From the NCBI GenBank assembly GCA_030141605.1, contig JAQGDQ010000001.1:2948501-3012500 (forward strand): a stretch of 64,000 bases of DNA, read 5' to 3'. Of this stretch, positions 14,081-28,697 are shown piece after piece. The notes below the pieces were generated by a model that had not been told where the DNA came from, did not search any database, and saw nothing but the letters and a program-made list of their open reading frames with translations. The position numbers and the translations under genes were made by a program. This DNA comes from Tubiluchus corallicola. Its lineage: Eukaryota; Priapulida; Priapulimorpha; Priapulimorphida; Tubiluchidae. How positions within the stretch are numbered: position 1 is the first letter of the stretch; each line of letters opens with the position of its first letter.

Positions 14081-17000
14081 GTCATTGTAAGAATAGAAGT
14101 CAATCCGAGCAACAACTAAGAAACATACCCACATGAATGTATTTAAAAAGGTGAACAAATACTGCTAGACAAAATATACAATGTGAAAGGAAAGAAATAA
14201 GTCGCACACTTCAAGTACCTTTTACTTGAATGTTAACTAGTTTTTCTTGTGTCCTAGCTGCATTTATTGCTCGGCATACATATGTACCGGCATCTTCCAA
14301 CCGTACAAACGAAATCTTTACAACAGCCCTGCTGCTGTTATGTAGTGAATGACTCGAGAAAACGTCCATGACGTCTTTGCGATATTTAGCTCTACCAAGT
14401 GCAAGTTTATCGTCCTCTTCCGGAAATGAAGAAACAGTAATTCTAGCATCACGGTCCCTGACTACTCTTTTTTCACCTGCAAGAAAAGTAGTTACTCAAA
14501 CAAATGTGGAATGGATGTTTACACAAAATGCGGTTAATTTAGAAGAGTGACTAGTGAAGTAATACATTCACTAAAATGTTTTAACTGGTAAGTAAAACAG
14601 CTACTAGCAGATTATTACTGTAGGATCTTAAACAATTTTCCCTTGAAAAAAATAAAAAGGGCCAAAAAATACCAATCTATATGCTCAATATAAAGAACCT
14701 AAAACAAAAGCCAAATATTTCAACACGTTTCTACAAGAAATTTATTGTAATTATTTTTAATTTGGAGTTATTATAATTTTATTTTATTTTAGCATTTTTA
14801 TGATAGGAGGTGATCATGACAAAGTCTACTATTACATTGACCAGATGATACATATAGGCTAGTAGATAAAATTACGGGAATTAACTGCAACACAAATGCT
14901 TTTTGTTCTTTCTGAATCAGTATGTTACTACAAGAGTATTCCAGATAAATTCCACCCATGAATTAGCCTTGGGGAAAATTTTTTTAGGGCCAGTTGAATT
15001 TTAGGCCCAGATGAGCACTTGAAAATGTACAGATTTGTGCATGGCAACGATGAACCTATACAATACTATAGCCATGTAACATATGAGAATTGACTTTGTT
15101 AGTATTATTCTGTGCACCACTGTGGTCATCTGGACAATAACAGAAAAAAATTATCAATAGTCCAACAGGGTGCACCTCAAAATAGCCCAAAATTTCTTTA
15201 TTGGTACTTTATTGGTATTACCTACACAGTTACGCTGCTCTCGATAAACTCTAATTATATAAAATTACATTATCAGCGGTTGCTGAAGAGTGGGGCAGTA
15301 GTTGGGCAGAGGGCATTTTGTGAAGCCACACAAAAGGCCATGTTAACTAAAATATGTTCATGTTCAAATTATTATGAGCATTTTATATCATATTATATTA
15401 AATTTTATGTGCATTTAATGCTGTCTGACCTAGGTTACCATATATGGCTAATAATGTAATGGCGCATTCAGACGTAGAGACTTCTCCTCTCGCAATTTTT
15501 TTCTGAGAGTAAAGTTACAACATGTGAATGGTTTGACAACTTCTCTCACAACTTGTTGTACATGTGAACAACTTGGCAACTTCTCTCAGAAAGAAGATGC
15601 GCGACAAGTTGCAAGAGAAGTCTCTACGTCTGAACGTGTCATAAATGTTACCCTCATAAGTTGGTTACTATCGTTACTGTTTATCTTAGCAGCAGCATTG
15701 ATAACAAGGTTAAATTGAAAAATAAATTAGGTAACCACAACTTTCATCAATATGCAAACTGACAACAAATCTTAACACTCGGGAGAGGCTGCTGTTGTTA
15801 TATTAATGATTATATTATATTATATCACATTATATTACATTAATGTGAAAAATTTTTATCTTAGCAATTATCCAATAGCAGCTATAGTACAAAGTATTAA
15901 ATATTCTGCATGCTCTACTTACAAAAATATCAATAGTTTTTTGCATAAAATCCATCCAAATCTTGCAATTACGATGACTGTATAAGCGGATTTATCTAGC
16001 AAATGTAACTGATAACAGGGTTGGCTGCCATAAATTGACCAATTCTTCTTCCTCACCATTTCACCAGGAACCGAAGCATTATTCATTAAGTGAGGTGCTA
16101 CAGCCCTGACAGAGTTATTATCAAATCATTCCCTATTGGTGCTGGTAAAGCAAGTGTTGATTCTTGAACAGGTCTACGTATGTGGCAAAGTTCACTTTTT
16201 TAATAAGAAGTAGTGCAAGCAGAAGCAGTGATTAGATATCTTTGTGAAATCAGAAATCTATGAGCTGTGACAATATAGACATCACACAGCTACATTTACC
16301 TCTGTATCAGGATTCGTTTTCCATTTTCTTAGGTAAGCTCATAATAATAACAGACAGGTTCCGGCAGAGATATGATGAACAAAAGCTTGTCGAACCTTTA
16401 GGCACAGACACATCTTAACTTTTCTCAGCACTTCACTCACTCACATGGTGTAATGCTACCAACACAGCAATGTTATAAACAAAGAAATGTCTTTGCAAGT
16501 CGCAAAACAAAATAATTATAGATGATTTGAATAGTTTAAAGTGCTTAGGGGTTGAGCCAAAGACAATCACTTGTAAAACTTTGATACGCTAAGATACAAT
16601 TTTTTTGCAAAAGGAGATCTTAATAGCTGTAAATTAGCATCTTCTTCTTCTTCAAAGTCTCATTCCACCTATTGTATGCATTGAGGCATCAACATTTATA
16701 AGAGTATTCCATTTATGAGAGGAAATTTTGTGTAATACTACATACATAACATCCTGATTCAGAAAAAAGCAAAAGCATTTGTTTTACAATTAATTCCAAA
16801 AAATCTGTTCTACGGTCAGTCTAATAATCATTACATTGTTCCCTTCAGATTTTATTTCAAACCACTTGTTCTGACAAATAAATCAAATAAAATTCAAACC
16901 ACAAAAAAATTTACTACTTTAATTTCTCTAAGACATTCTCCAACGGATATTAGGCATTTGATTGGAAACAACATTTTCAAAACTTCCAACAAATTTCTAT

Positions 17001-20000
17001 GTAGCTGTAAAAACCAGCATTGAATGCAAATTTTTATTCTGCTTTACACTGTGCTTAGCAGAAATGTTAAATAAGTGAAAGCTCTCACTAGCTTGACATT
17101 TGCATATTTAATTACCAACAAGAACCAAATTTTCAAATCGAATACGACGTCACGTCTAATGTCAGACAGTTATAACTACTGCTATTTTGTATTATTTTGT
17201 AAAAGCTATCGCAAGCTTTCTTTAGCAAGGCTACAAATATCTCACATTTGCTTTGTCAAATATTTATCTAGGCACCACAAAGTGCAAACAACAGTATTAT
17301 TATCTTTGACTAATTCATATTTGTACATGTACAACTCACGAGTCCTGTAATCAATTGCAGACAAAATGAAGCATTATCAGGGGTGTGGTAAAATAAATAC
17401 CAGAGTAGATATTTTTACACATGCCTGTACGATATCTCTGGCTAACTAGGCTCATTTCTCATTGAAAATATGTCTCAATATGTCTTAAAAGAAAACTATG
17501 TCAAATTGCAAAAATGACATACAAACTTCTGACTGCTGCTGCATGTATCCCATGGCTTCCTGCCATTGTGATGTCATCTCTGCATGTACATCAGTTGTAT
17601 GTGCACGCGCTTATCGCCAACTTTTGCATTTCAACAATAATAATTTTCACTCTGTATGCCATTAGTTGGAAGATTGCAAGAAAACAAATTTTGCAAGTTC
17701 GAGATCAAAACCAGCAGATCAGCACAAAGGTAATGGAGATCAAAGAAACAAAAACTATGATCCTTGTGACTCTTGCGTTTGTAGCTTGTTGGGCACCATT
17801 TTCTGTTTTTTCGCTCATTAACGCACTTTGTATGCCATGTGATTTAATACCATCAATAATACTCACATTTTTACATGATTCGGTTATTGTAATAGTGTGG
17901 TCAACCCAATTATATATGCAGCTTCAAATAACAAAAATGCATGTGCTTCTAAATATGTATACTAATCAAAGAATGATTTTATCCTGGAACAATGTGCTCT
18001 CTAGACATATCGCTATCAGGAATGGAGTATGACAAGCGGCTGTGATTTCACCTCTATTGTTCGTCATATATCTGGATGGGCTCTTGGTCAAAATTTCCAA
18101 ATCTGGTTCAGGATACTTTGCTGGAAACAAGTACTGCGGTACACTATCATATGCACATCATTTATCTTTACCAGCCCCCAGTCAGACTGCAATGCAGAAT
18201 ATATGTGAAAAGTATATTTCGCATATGTTAAAGCAAAAGCCAAGTCTCTCGGAAAGTTGAGCTTATTTAACATTTGAGAAAAATATTAGAAAATTTCAAC
18301 AATGAAATTGTAAAAACAGCCTCGTGTAATTAGTAAAATCAATTTAAAGTCCCGATCACTTCATGCTTGGGGGAGCTCAATTTGAAAGAAACATGGCATC
18401 ATCCGTTTACCATGCAATATAACACTTATTCTTCCACGTGCTTCAGCAACCTTTTTTGACTTATAGAGTGATGACTTATAGACTTATTATGTTTGATGCA
18501 AATAATAACAAACCCAACATTTTTAAACCAAACTTATGCTGGCAAGAACATCACTGACATGGTGCACTGAGGTAGCTCATCTTGGGCATGTACTAACCCA
18601 AACTTAGATGATGCTAACTATATAAGTCATAAACATAGCAATTTTATATGCAGAGCTAATAATGTAGTTAGGAATTTTCCATTCCTCAACAGTTGTAAGA
18701 AAAGACAGGTATTTATGACCTATTGTCACCTATTGACACGAATGACCTATTGGTTACTTTGCAGTAACCAAATTTGAAAACTTGATAAAGCCAATATTAG
18801 TGATATTATCATAGCCTAGAATATGTCCATCTGTAAATTATGGAAGCTGCCAAATAAAATTCATTTTACCACAAATCAATAAAATTTCTTACCCAAGTAA
18901 ACAAACAAGAGTTCATTAAATTTTACGTAACTTATACAACTGTGACAATACGTTAATTAGTCGTTCTGCTAGGCAAGCCGCATTTTCAATCTGTCACAGG
19001 TTATAACTACTGCTGCCTAACTTTAACTATAATAATAACAATTGCACTAATTTCATTAACAAGAATAAAGTGAGACAAAAGACAGCATTGTGAATAGCAG
19101 ATTTCACCCTATGTCTGAGGAAGCAATTGTTCCATAAAAGATGATACTATAAAAGAGTTGAATGCAACGATAATTTTTTAGAACTGTAACTTAAATGAAA
19201 TTATAAATTAGCTCTGCGCTAGTTAACTTTTAATGTGTATCATGTGTAAAAAATGGCATGATAGATATGTTTTTATTTATGAGCTGTACAATACCAATAC
19301 TTATATTGTTGTGTTTTGATTTTTTCTTCCATTTGGTTTCATGTACTAATATTTTTATGTATATATTGGTTAGTATCAATGTGTGTGTGCTAATCCTGTA
19401 AATTCTTTTCTATATAAATTTGTATTTTCGTTATAATTTATTGTACTGAACTATATGTTAATAATAAATGGCATAAATAAACCAAAAAAATAAATTCTCT
19501 CACAAAATGCTTAATGCAAAGACAAATTACCAAGCATATCTAAGCTAAACACTTGCTGGTGACAAGGCTGGCCAACTAAGCTAACACATTTCAAAGGACC
19601 CACTTTCATCTTAAGTTACATATATTCAATGTTGATGGGAGAAGACATCGGCAAGTTATAAACTAGTCCGCTTTCAAATAGTCATTCAGAACCTTAACAA
19701 CCTTGTTACAAACAAAAATGACAGAAACTGCAAATAGAAATATACAAGAGCATGGAAACCATAAACATGGAAATAATCGACGAAGCTGCTGATGATATGA
19801 GAATTTGTGCTGTTATCTTAAACCATCAAAACCTGAAAGCTGATCAAATGAATGAGGACTGTTGTTGGGTGTCATTTGTTAATCTTGAAAATTTTGCAAG
19901 CATTATCATTATCTTACAAGCATTTTGTATAAGTTATATTCCTCATGAAAATATGAATTTGTTAAGTAAATATATGTGTAGCCATTTACTACATTAATAT

Positions 20001-21622
20001 TAATATTTAGCCTAGTTGTTGATTTAAATTCATTTATATGTTGTTAGATTGTTGCAATAACAAAGTTTACAGTACCATTCAGAAAGTTAATTAAATGAAA
20101 AAGACTTTACTTACACAACTGAGAATGTGTGATAAATAGGGATGAAGGTGTGATGTGTATGGTGTATGCTGCATTTCAGAATTACACTGACACGAAAGAA
20201 ACGTTCTAGGAATGACTAGTGCATTACGTAGGTGCCTTGCTAATGCCAAGGTAAACTATCTGTGTACATACATAAATAAACAACTTTTACTGCAAGTTTC
20301 ATTTATCAGAGCCACTTCTACTTATAATAAATGTTATCTTATACATAAATCAATGTTACACGTGCAGTAAAAAATACAAAGTTAATAAGGAGTTAAATAA
20401 AAAAATATATAAAGACAGTAATTTACCTTGAAGCCACATTACAGAGGGTGATGGAATGCCAGTTGCTACACAAACCAATGTGAATTCATCACTATATCTA
20501 AGCATCGCACTATCCGTGACGTTGGTAATTACAGGAGCAACTATGATAAAGATGTAATATGCGTCAATAGAAAAAGATGAAAAAATTCAAAAAAAGATTA
20601 TGGTTATGACCCGGTTACCACATCCTCCTTAGCTGTTATAATTAAATGCAATAAATTAGGCAAAGTGATAACCAGACGTCTTGGCTTCCAAAATTAAGAC
20701 GGCACTGTGGCTGATCAGTGAATGGGAGGATCGCTTCAACTCTTGCTTTAACCAGGTATTATTTGCCATGCTGATTTGGGCTCTTTACCTGGCTGAGCTA
20801 CCTCTGCTTGTTCAGTGGCTAATCCTAAGCTCAGATCCCAGTTGCATCATGACCTTTTAATTAGAATAGAATCTGCCACTGAATGCTGCATTCCAGCTTG
20901 CAGGATTCCAAATTGTATAAAAAAACAAGTCAAAATTCATAATTCTCTGCCTGAGAAACAAATGTACTAGTTATAAAAATTTAGCTTATGAAAATAAAAC
21001 AAATAGGTACTGATACTTTGGGTTAAAACCTTAATTACTATGTACATCCTATGACTTTGAAAACTACATAAACTAAGAGAACTTAGTAGTTTCATCAATT
21101 TTATTTATACAGAAATTATTTGTAAACATCTACTTTCATATCAAACATTATGAAAAAATTCCACCACCATCAATAGACATTCTGGTCACTCCGATAAATT
21201 TACTTACTATAACGTATTTAATTACTCACCTAGCACATTAATAACTACAGATGCATTCGACCGCTTAATGATATTTTCACCAATGCAATAATAAATACCA
21301 GTATACTCCAACTGGGTCGACTCAATGCTTAGTGTAGCATCATTTACAAGAATGCCATCAGGGATTGGTTCGACGATACTCGAGCTATTTTTCTGTGCAA
21401 AAAACCAACACAAAATTACATCTGCATGTGCATATATTCACATACAGTTGTTTTTGCTGATTCCTATAAAGACGGGACGTTAAATCCTTTACTACTGTCA
21501 TATGTGATTGTACCACGAGTACGAATAAAAATGATATATATATATGTGTGTGTGCTACAAAATACAAATTAAAAAGAGAGGAAATGAAGTTATGCAATTT
21601 TGATCACACAATTCTAAAATTT

Positions 21623-21660
<38 letters not shown>

Positions 21661-24600
21661 AAATTAAAAATATAGTAAATGAAGTTATGCAATTTTGATA
21701 ACGCAATTCTAAAATTTATACATATATATATAAATTTTAGAATTGCGTTATCAAAATTGCATAACTTCATTTACTATATTTTTAATTTGTATTTTGCAGC
21801 ATCACCTGCAGTCAACATCCCAAAACAATTGTTATTTAACTCACTTCTATAAAGACAGCAGGTCTGGTTACATATGATATAATGGCAATTACATATTAAA
21901 TCATTTACTTCACTTAAAAAAAATAAAAGATGCAAAAGCATTTACAGAAGAATTGACAACAGTCATTTACCTTATAAGCCCAGTAAAGCTTAGGTTCAGG
22001 AACTCCAGTAACAGAACAGTATAGGCTTACTGGTTCACCAACAGCTACTGCCGCATAAGCCGGACTGATCATTACCTTTGGAGCCACTTTAACAAAAAGA
22101 GCATTCTCACTGATATGCCAAAATCACAGTGAAGATATCAGCATACACTAAAGCACAGAAAAACTGTCACAAATCATTAAATACACTTGCGTTGACAGCA
22201 CACTGTCATTACTCATAAAGAGTAAGGGACAATTTTAATGAAATATAAGATATGGTGAAAGCACCTACCTTGTATATACAGGTAAGCTGATTGCTCCTTC
22301 ATCCCAGCTTCGTTTTCTGCTTTACAAGTGTATAGTCCCTGATCTTTTAAACTAACATCAGATACTCTTAAACCTAAATGAATTAATTAGCATTTTAAAA
22401 GCTTTCCCAAACTTGCATAGTTAACTACAACTATGTGAATTAGTCAAGTTAGTGGAGCTCCGCAATTATAAAAGGATAGTAAAAATAATAAACAACCAAC
22501 CATCCAAGCCTATATAATCACTACTATAAATTTTTTATAATGCAATTCAACAACTATTAATTAAAAATTCTTTCCCAAAAACATTATAAAAAGGAAAAAA
22601 ATATGCAAGTACACAATCTTTGAATATTCGTACTAGGCTGATAGCAAATAAAACATATAAATGGTTTTCCAAAATTTGTCAAATTGGATTAGAAACAGGC
22701 AGTCAATAGATGAATAAAAATATCATCATAGCTACCAACGAACATCAAATTTTCTGGCAAACCTACAGTGTTATGTAAACCGCATCTGTCTAATTCTTAA
22801 GTTATTTTCAGAAATAACAGTTTTCTTAAAAGATGTGAATGAGCCTTCAAATTGTATGACTTAAAAAAATAGAAACGTAGTAACATAACTACCATTTTCA
22901 GACAAATGCATCCGTAAAGATGATGAGATGACCTGAGTGTTGTTAAAGAGCCATGATATCCTAGGCATTGGATTGCCAAATGCCAAGCAACTAAAATTAG
23001 CTATGTTTCCTGCCGCTATATACTGATCACTCAAATAGCGGACAAAATATGGAGGAACTGAAAAAAAGTTAAGTTAAAATTGCAATTGGTATAAAAAATA
23101 TTTGATGAGCCTCCATCATTAACTTAATCAAATAAGTCAGCAGATTTTTAATGCTCACGTAGACTAGATTGATGCCATGCTTGGTCAATATGACTAAAAA
23201 CTTTAGTAAACAATGCAGTAGTAAACAAAACAAAATACTGAATCAGCTTCAATATCCTGATCGTGTCCTGTGAACAAATGTCGCAGTTAGTTCATGAAAC
23301 TGCTCTGGGATCACTTAGTTATGTTGTGGAACTTAAGAAGTTTGCAACTAATTTTGTGTAGTACAAACAAAAAGTACAACACACACTAATCAAAGCAGAT
23401 AAATGCCACAAAAATGAGATTAATGTGATTATTATAAACAAGCACCATGATCCTATTTTGCAAAACTTGACAACAAAAATACAAAAAAGCAAATAACTTA
23501 CTCAGAATGCTCACAAATGCAGTTGGGCTGTTGACTGTACCCAAAGAATTATTGGCTCTGCAATGGTAATGACCTTCGTCCATATGTCCAACTTTGGCAA
23601 TAAATAACTCCTGCTTGCGTTTCCTAAGAATATACTACATTCTTTTACAGTGCAGTGCAAAAAGATTCACTCTACGTAAAGAAACTGTGATAAACCTAAC
23701 ATTATTTTACAATCCACTATTATACAGCTATTATAGTTTTAATCCTAAGCTAACAAATTTTATGTCATAAAAAGGCCACCAACGTGCATTTTTATACATT
23801 AAATTTGAGCAATTTTTGGATGCATAAAAAATCACGCACAAAGCACTAAAATATGACGCTAGTGAAAGAAAACAAACTGTGAAATATCAAGACACTTTTA
23901 AAAATCTTAAATGTTTTACCCGTAAGTAATTCTATGGTTCAATGGAACAGGTACATTGTTTCTAAACCACTGGATAGTAGGCACAGGATCACCAGTTACC
24001 ATGCATCTCAATTGTAACATCTCTCCTTTCACTAACACAACCCCAAAAGGTGGCTCAGTGAGCAGTGGAGCAGCTGAAATTTGCACTGCATTACACTAGG
24101 TACATTTGCACCACATTATACATAAGTATTAAATATATTAAATACTTTTTACTGAAATATCCATTTGGTCAAGAAATTAGAAATCTGTGTCACTATTCAT
24201 TATTGACATTTAAATATAATATAACAACAATAACAAGAAGAACGGCTATGTCAATAAGAAAATGTAGACTAGACTAACGGTGTAAAATTTTTAATTACCT
24301 CTAACATGGCCATTACAAAGCATCATATAATAATCTTGCTCATTCATAAAAATCCCAGAAATTGTTAATATTAATTCTTGACACAATTAAATTATTACTA
24401 TCTTATTGAAGCAATGTAAGAAATGTGACAAGTGCAAAAAGGTTAAAAAGATCATCATCATCATGGGTCTGTTGCTTTCAAATGCCAACATAATAAAATT
24501 TATGTTGAATGCAATAACTAAATAGTAATAATGTGCATTTGCATCCCAAATTTAAGCAGTGTCAGTAAATAGATGATAGACTGCCTAAAGAGAAGTTTTT

Positions 24601-27600
24601 TGCCTTTGTTGACGTAGTATGTATTGTATACTCATTCAAACATGACTAAGACACTTCTGCCAGCACAGCATCTTGTTTTAGTAAACTCATCAATGATAAT
24701 TAGGTACATTCCTACTTTCCAAACTTGCCCTCTACACCAAGGCCTTGTGGAGAGAAGTGAGAGAAAATTAAAAGCTTTAGTTCATCATCTAAAACATCCT
24801 TAGGAAAATATTTTTCATGAGCAACAAAAGTTTTTGGTTAAGAAATAACTTTAAATGTAGTATAGAATATGAAGTTACGCTGGTAGTTTGTAAACAAATT
24901 CAGAGTAAAGAACCATGAAACCTCAAAACACAGACATAGAATCACAAAACCACGAAAGACAATCACAGAATGTCTAAGCAGCAGTCTCAATGGTCTAAAC
25001 ACAATCTAAGAGACACTGAATACTGTTGCCAGTGTTCACCAAAGTGGTTGTACTACACTGACAGATTTATGCCGATTGTCACTAAGAGCAAATTAAATGC
25101 ACATAACTTCACGGATAAAACGAACCTTTGACAGTCAAGTAAGCATCATGTGAACTTCTACTTTGTGGCACTGCATATTCATTCACAGCTACGCAAACAT
25201 ATTTTCCTTCGTCACTTTTCTGTACCTTTGATAGGTGTAGGTCTCCACTTAAATAGGTCTGAGCGGCAAATAAACCAGTCTTGTTTTTGACAGGAATGTT
25301 GTCTTTATACCTGTAAAAATTATAAAGTAAGCAAGGAGTCACGCGAGCTTTTAGTGTCAGTGCATCAGGAGAGTAGAAAAAAAAGAAATTGTGTTAATAT
25401 AAATATTTTCATTCTTAGACAGGAGTGAAGAATAAAATTAATTAAACAGCTCTAATTAATTAACTAATCAAAGAAAGGAATGATACAATTTTTTGTTCTG
25501 AATCAAGGATATCCTAATTAATCATGCCACCAAATTGCAACTCAATTGGATAAACACTTGTGGATATAACAATGTGACGGTCAGACTGAGTGAGCGAAGA
25601 GATAAAGAAATAACCAGAACCCAAGCTAAGGCCCGAAGCAGATGCTCGAGAACTAATAAATAAGCATACATCGTTGATGAAGTCTTTATACTCTACATAT
25701 ACTACATATTTTAGCAAGATATACGTTTCTAATTATCATTAACACTTAAAAGGTATCAAATGGCATATGCTGTCTATGTAAAACAAATGCAGACTTTCAT
25801 CTAGGAAAGCCTATCATTAATTGTAATGTGGTTAAGTCAAAAATCATGTGACAGAGCCCGTCTAATCACTGAACAAACAAGTAAGGCGAAAGGATTTCTT
25901 GTGCTGCAAGAATACTGTCAGGGTTTCCATTTCCTGTCTAGGTTTTGTCGTTTTGCTAAGTGGTTTTTCCCCACTTAACAGATGCATCTTACAATACTAC
26001 AGGGATAAGAGTTTCCCAAAATGTATAATTTGATTCCTTGTTTGCTCGTAAAAATGTGGGAGAGTTAATGCATCAGATTGAACGTTTTTATCTAAACTTT
26101 GTTCTCCAAAGGTATATTATTGATATTTGATGTCCATTGTTGTATAATCATGAACAAAAACAATAAACAAATTGGTTAAAACATCGTGATGTACTTATTT
26201 ACATTATCGATATTATCGTAAACGTCACAACATTACAATCAAGCAAAGTCAAGGTTGCAGAATTCCATGCTTAGTTATAAGTTGTAGTACTTATACATTT
26301 TGAAGCATTATCCTGTAGAATAAAGAAATGTAGGCACTTTCGAAAGGGTTGGTGTTTCCTTTAAATGTATAGCTTTTAACTGCTAACTATCACACTTTAG
26401 CAAATTTCAAAGAAACAAATATATTTATTGGATTGAACTGAGCTGAACTTAATTGAATTAGCAAGTCCTTTGGTGGGAGAAATGTTTACGGTATTCTTTT
26501 AGTAATTTACCTGTTGGACAATATCAAATGAAACTGAACAAATACCACTTTCAATCAGCCATAAATAAGATTTAAAATCCAAAAAGCTACACAAAAGAGA
26601 ATATCTCTAATACATACCATAAAACATGTGCTGCTGCAGGAAAACTATGAGGTGCGCGACAGTTCATCACTACAGGGTTTCCAGCTATGGTCGATTTATT
26701 TTGCGGCTGCTCAAGAAAATTAAAGTCCAAGAAAGCTGCAATAATACGAGTCGGTTTTGTGCGTACCACACCTTCTGCATTACTTCCTTGACATACGTAC
26801 ATTCCTTCGTCATCATTTTTGACATTGCCGAAGTACAACCAACCATTTTCTAGCCTGAAAGTTTCTGACATTTTAGTTTTTGCTAAAATTCAAAAATTCT
26901 GCTTATTGCAAAAATCTTTTGTAAAAAGTCGCATTTTCACAAGCAAAACATTAAGAAATTTTTTGTTCATATGGCCTTTGCTTATGTTATCTTTATGAGA
27001 CAGTGCTTCAGAAAGACAGCAGCAAAATTATGAGCAGGATCTTTAGCAAACTGTCGAGTTTTATTCTTCCCTTAATTTGTGGAGCTATAATCCCAACTAT
27101 AAATATAGCACAGCTCAAGAGATTATCATAAAAGTATCCATGCACAATTCAATCATGGAATCATTAACTAATTATTAAAAAATCCTCAATAAAGAAAACA
27201 TAAAGACACTTTCTAGTTTTCTTTATTGTGGGATTTTTTTTATTAATTGTATCTATTCTTACCATTAAAATTTATCTCAGTGTTATTATCTATTATATTA
27301 ATATTCTTGGTATGTTATATATATATGTTATATATATATATAAGATTCGAGGCTACCGCTTTGACGAGGGCACCATTTGCGGCGATCTATATATCAAACG
27401 AAAGGTCTCAATCTAGTGTCGTGCCATTGGGGGTTTATTTTTCGAATCTGGCCCACCGCGAGGAAGGGGGGGCAAAAAACTTCCAAAAATGGCCATTTTT
27501 CGACCATTTTTTGCAAAATTTATACCTCTTATTTCTGAAGAACGGGAACGGGCCGAGGGTTGTGCTGGGTATGGATAGATAGCCCGTTCAGCGGTGGGTG

Positions 27601-28612
27601 TAGTAAGCATATTTAGAATTCCTGAGAGGGCCAAGGCGTCCCGCAACGGGCGTTTTCCCGGACCCAACTTGCAATTTTTTCGAAATTTTGATCAAACAGC
27701 CTGCAGAAAAAATGTTCTAGCGGCGCTTGGTGGGCTTGGTGGGACTCTCGGAAGGAGATATACGGCTCATCATAGTAATATTAATTTACATTATGTAACA
27801 TAAAAATTTTAGAGTTCAAATATTTAAGCACAGTACTATCAACAACATCTACTGCAGCTACAAAACTTGAAAGGTAAGAAACATATCAAGTCTGCAGTAA
27901 CTTACTGATACATGTCTTCAAGCACCGTAGGTAGTAACTTGCCATCTTTAATCCATTTAATATCGGGCTGTGGTCTTCCAGAAATTACACATTCAAGAAC
28001 AAATGTTGATCCAACTGGTGCATATAAAACTTTCTTTGGAGGAGCTAACTCAATTCGTGGAGCTATGTTTCCATCTATAAATATAAAAGTAAAATAAATA
28101 TGTATGCATCATGATACCGAAGTAAAGTGAATACATCGGTAATTTAGATGGCAAAATGTTAAATAAAATGGCAACTAAAATGACCTGCGAAAACATTTCT
28201 CTATTCAACATATTTAATGCCATCATACAAAAAAGGTAAAAATCACTGCACTTGTAAAAAATTCTTTGTTTTGCAAGCAGCGTTGTACATCTGTACTCGT
28301 TCAGATTCAGCCACGATTTCCAGCACTTTCTTTTAATCTTCATTAAAGTATTATATATTATAATTAATAATCAATTCTTCTGACACTAGCTTCTAATAGG
28401 TGATTCATGTGTTGTCTGACATAATTTGATTCATTTCCAGTTGTAACCAGATTTTTCTTGACAACGTTTTTACATGAAAACCAACAACTAAACTAAATCA
28501 GTCACTTTTTCCTGCAACCATGTCACCAAAACGATCTGCAAATAGAACAGCAACAGAGTAAGCACTACATCATGCATGAGCTCTCTCTCCCTCTCTCCCT
28601 CCCTCTCCCCCT

Positions 28613-28697
<85 letters not shown>

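Noticed and set aside
15112-15459. 115-residue plus-strand frame
   Set aside because: No motif, AT-driven composition, and it ends at the MITE border.
27247-27803. Overlapping frames in the GC-rich island on both strands
   Set aside because: Open only because GC-rich DNA has few stops; no recognisable domain.
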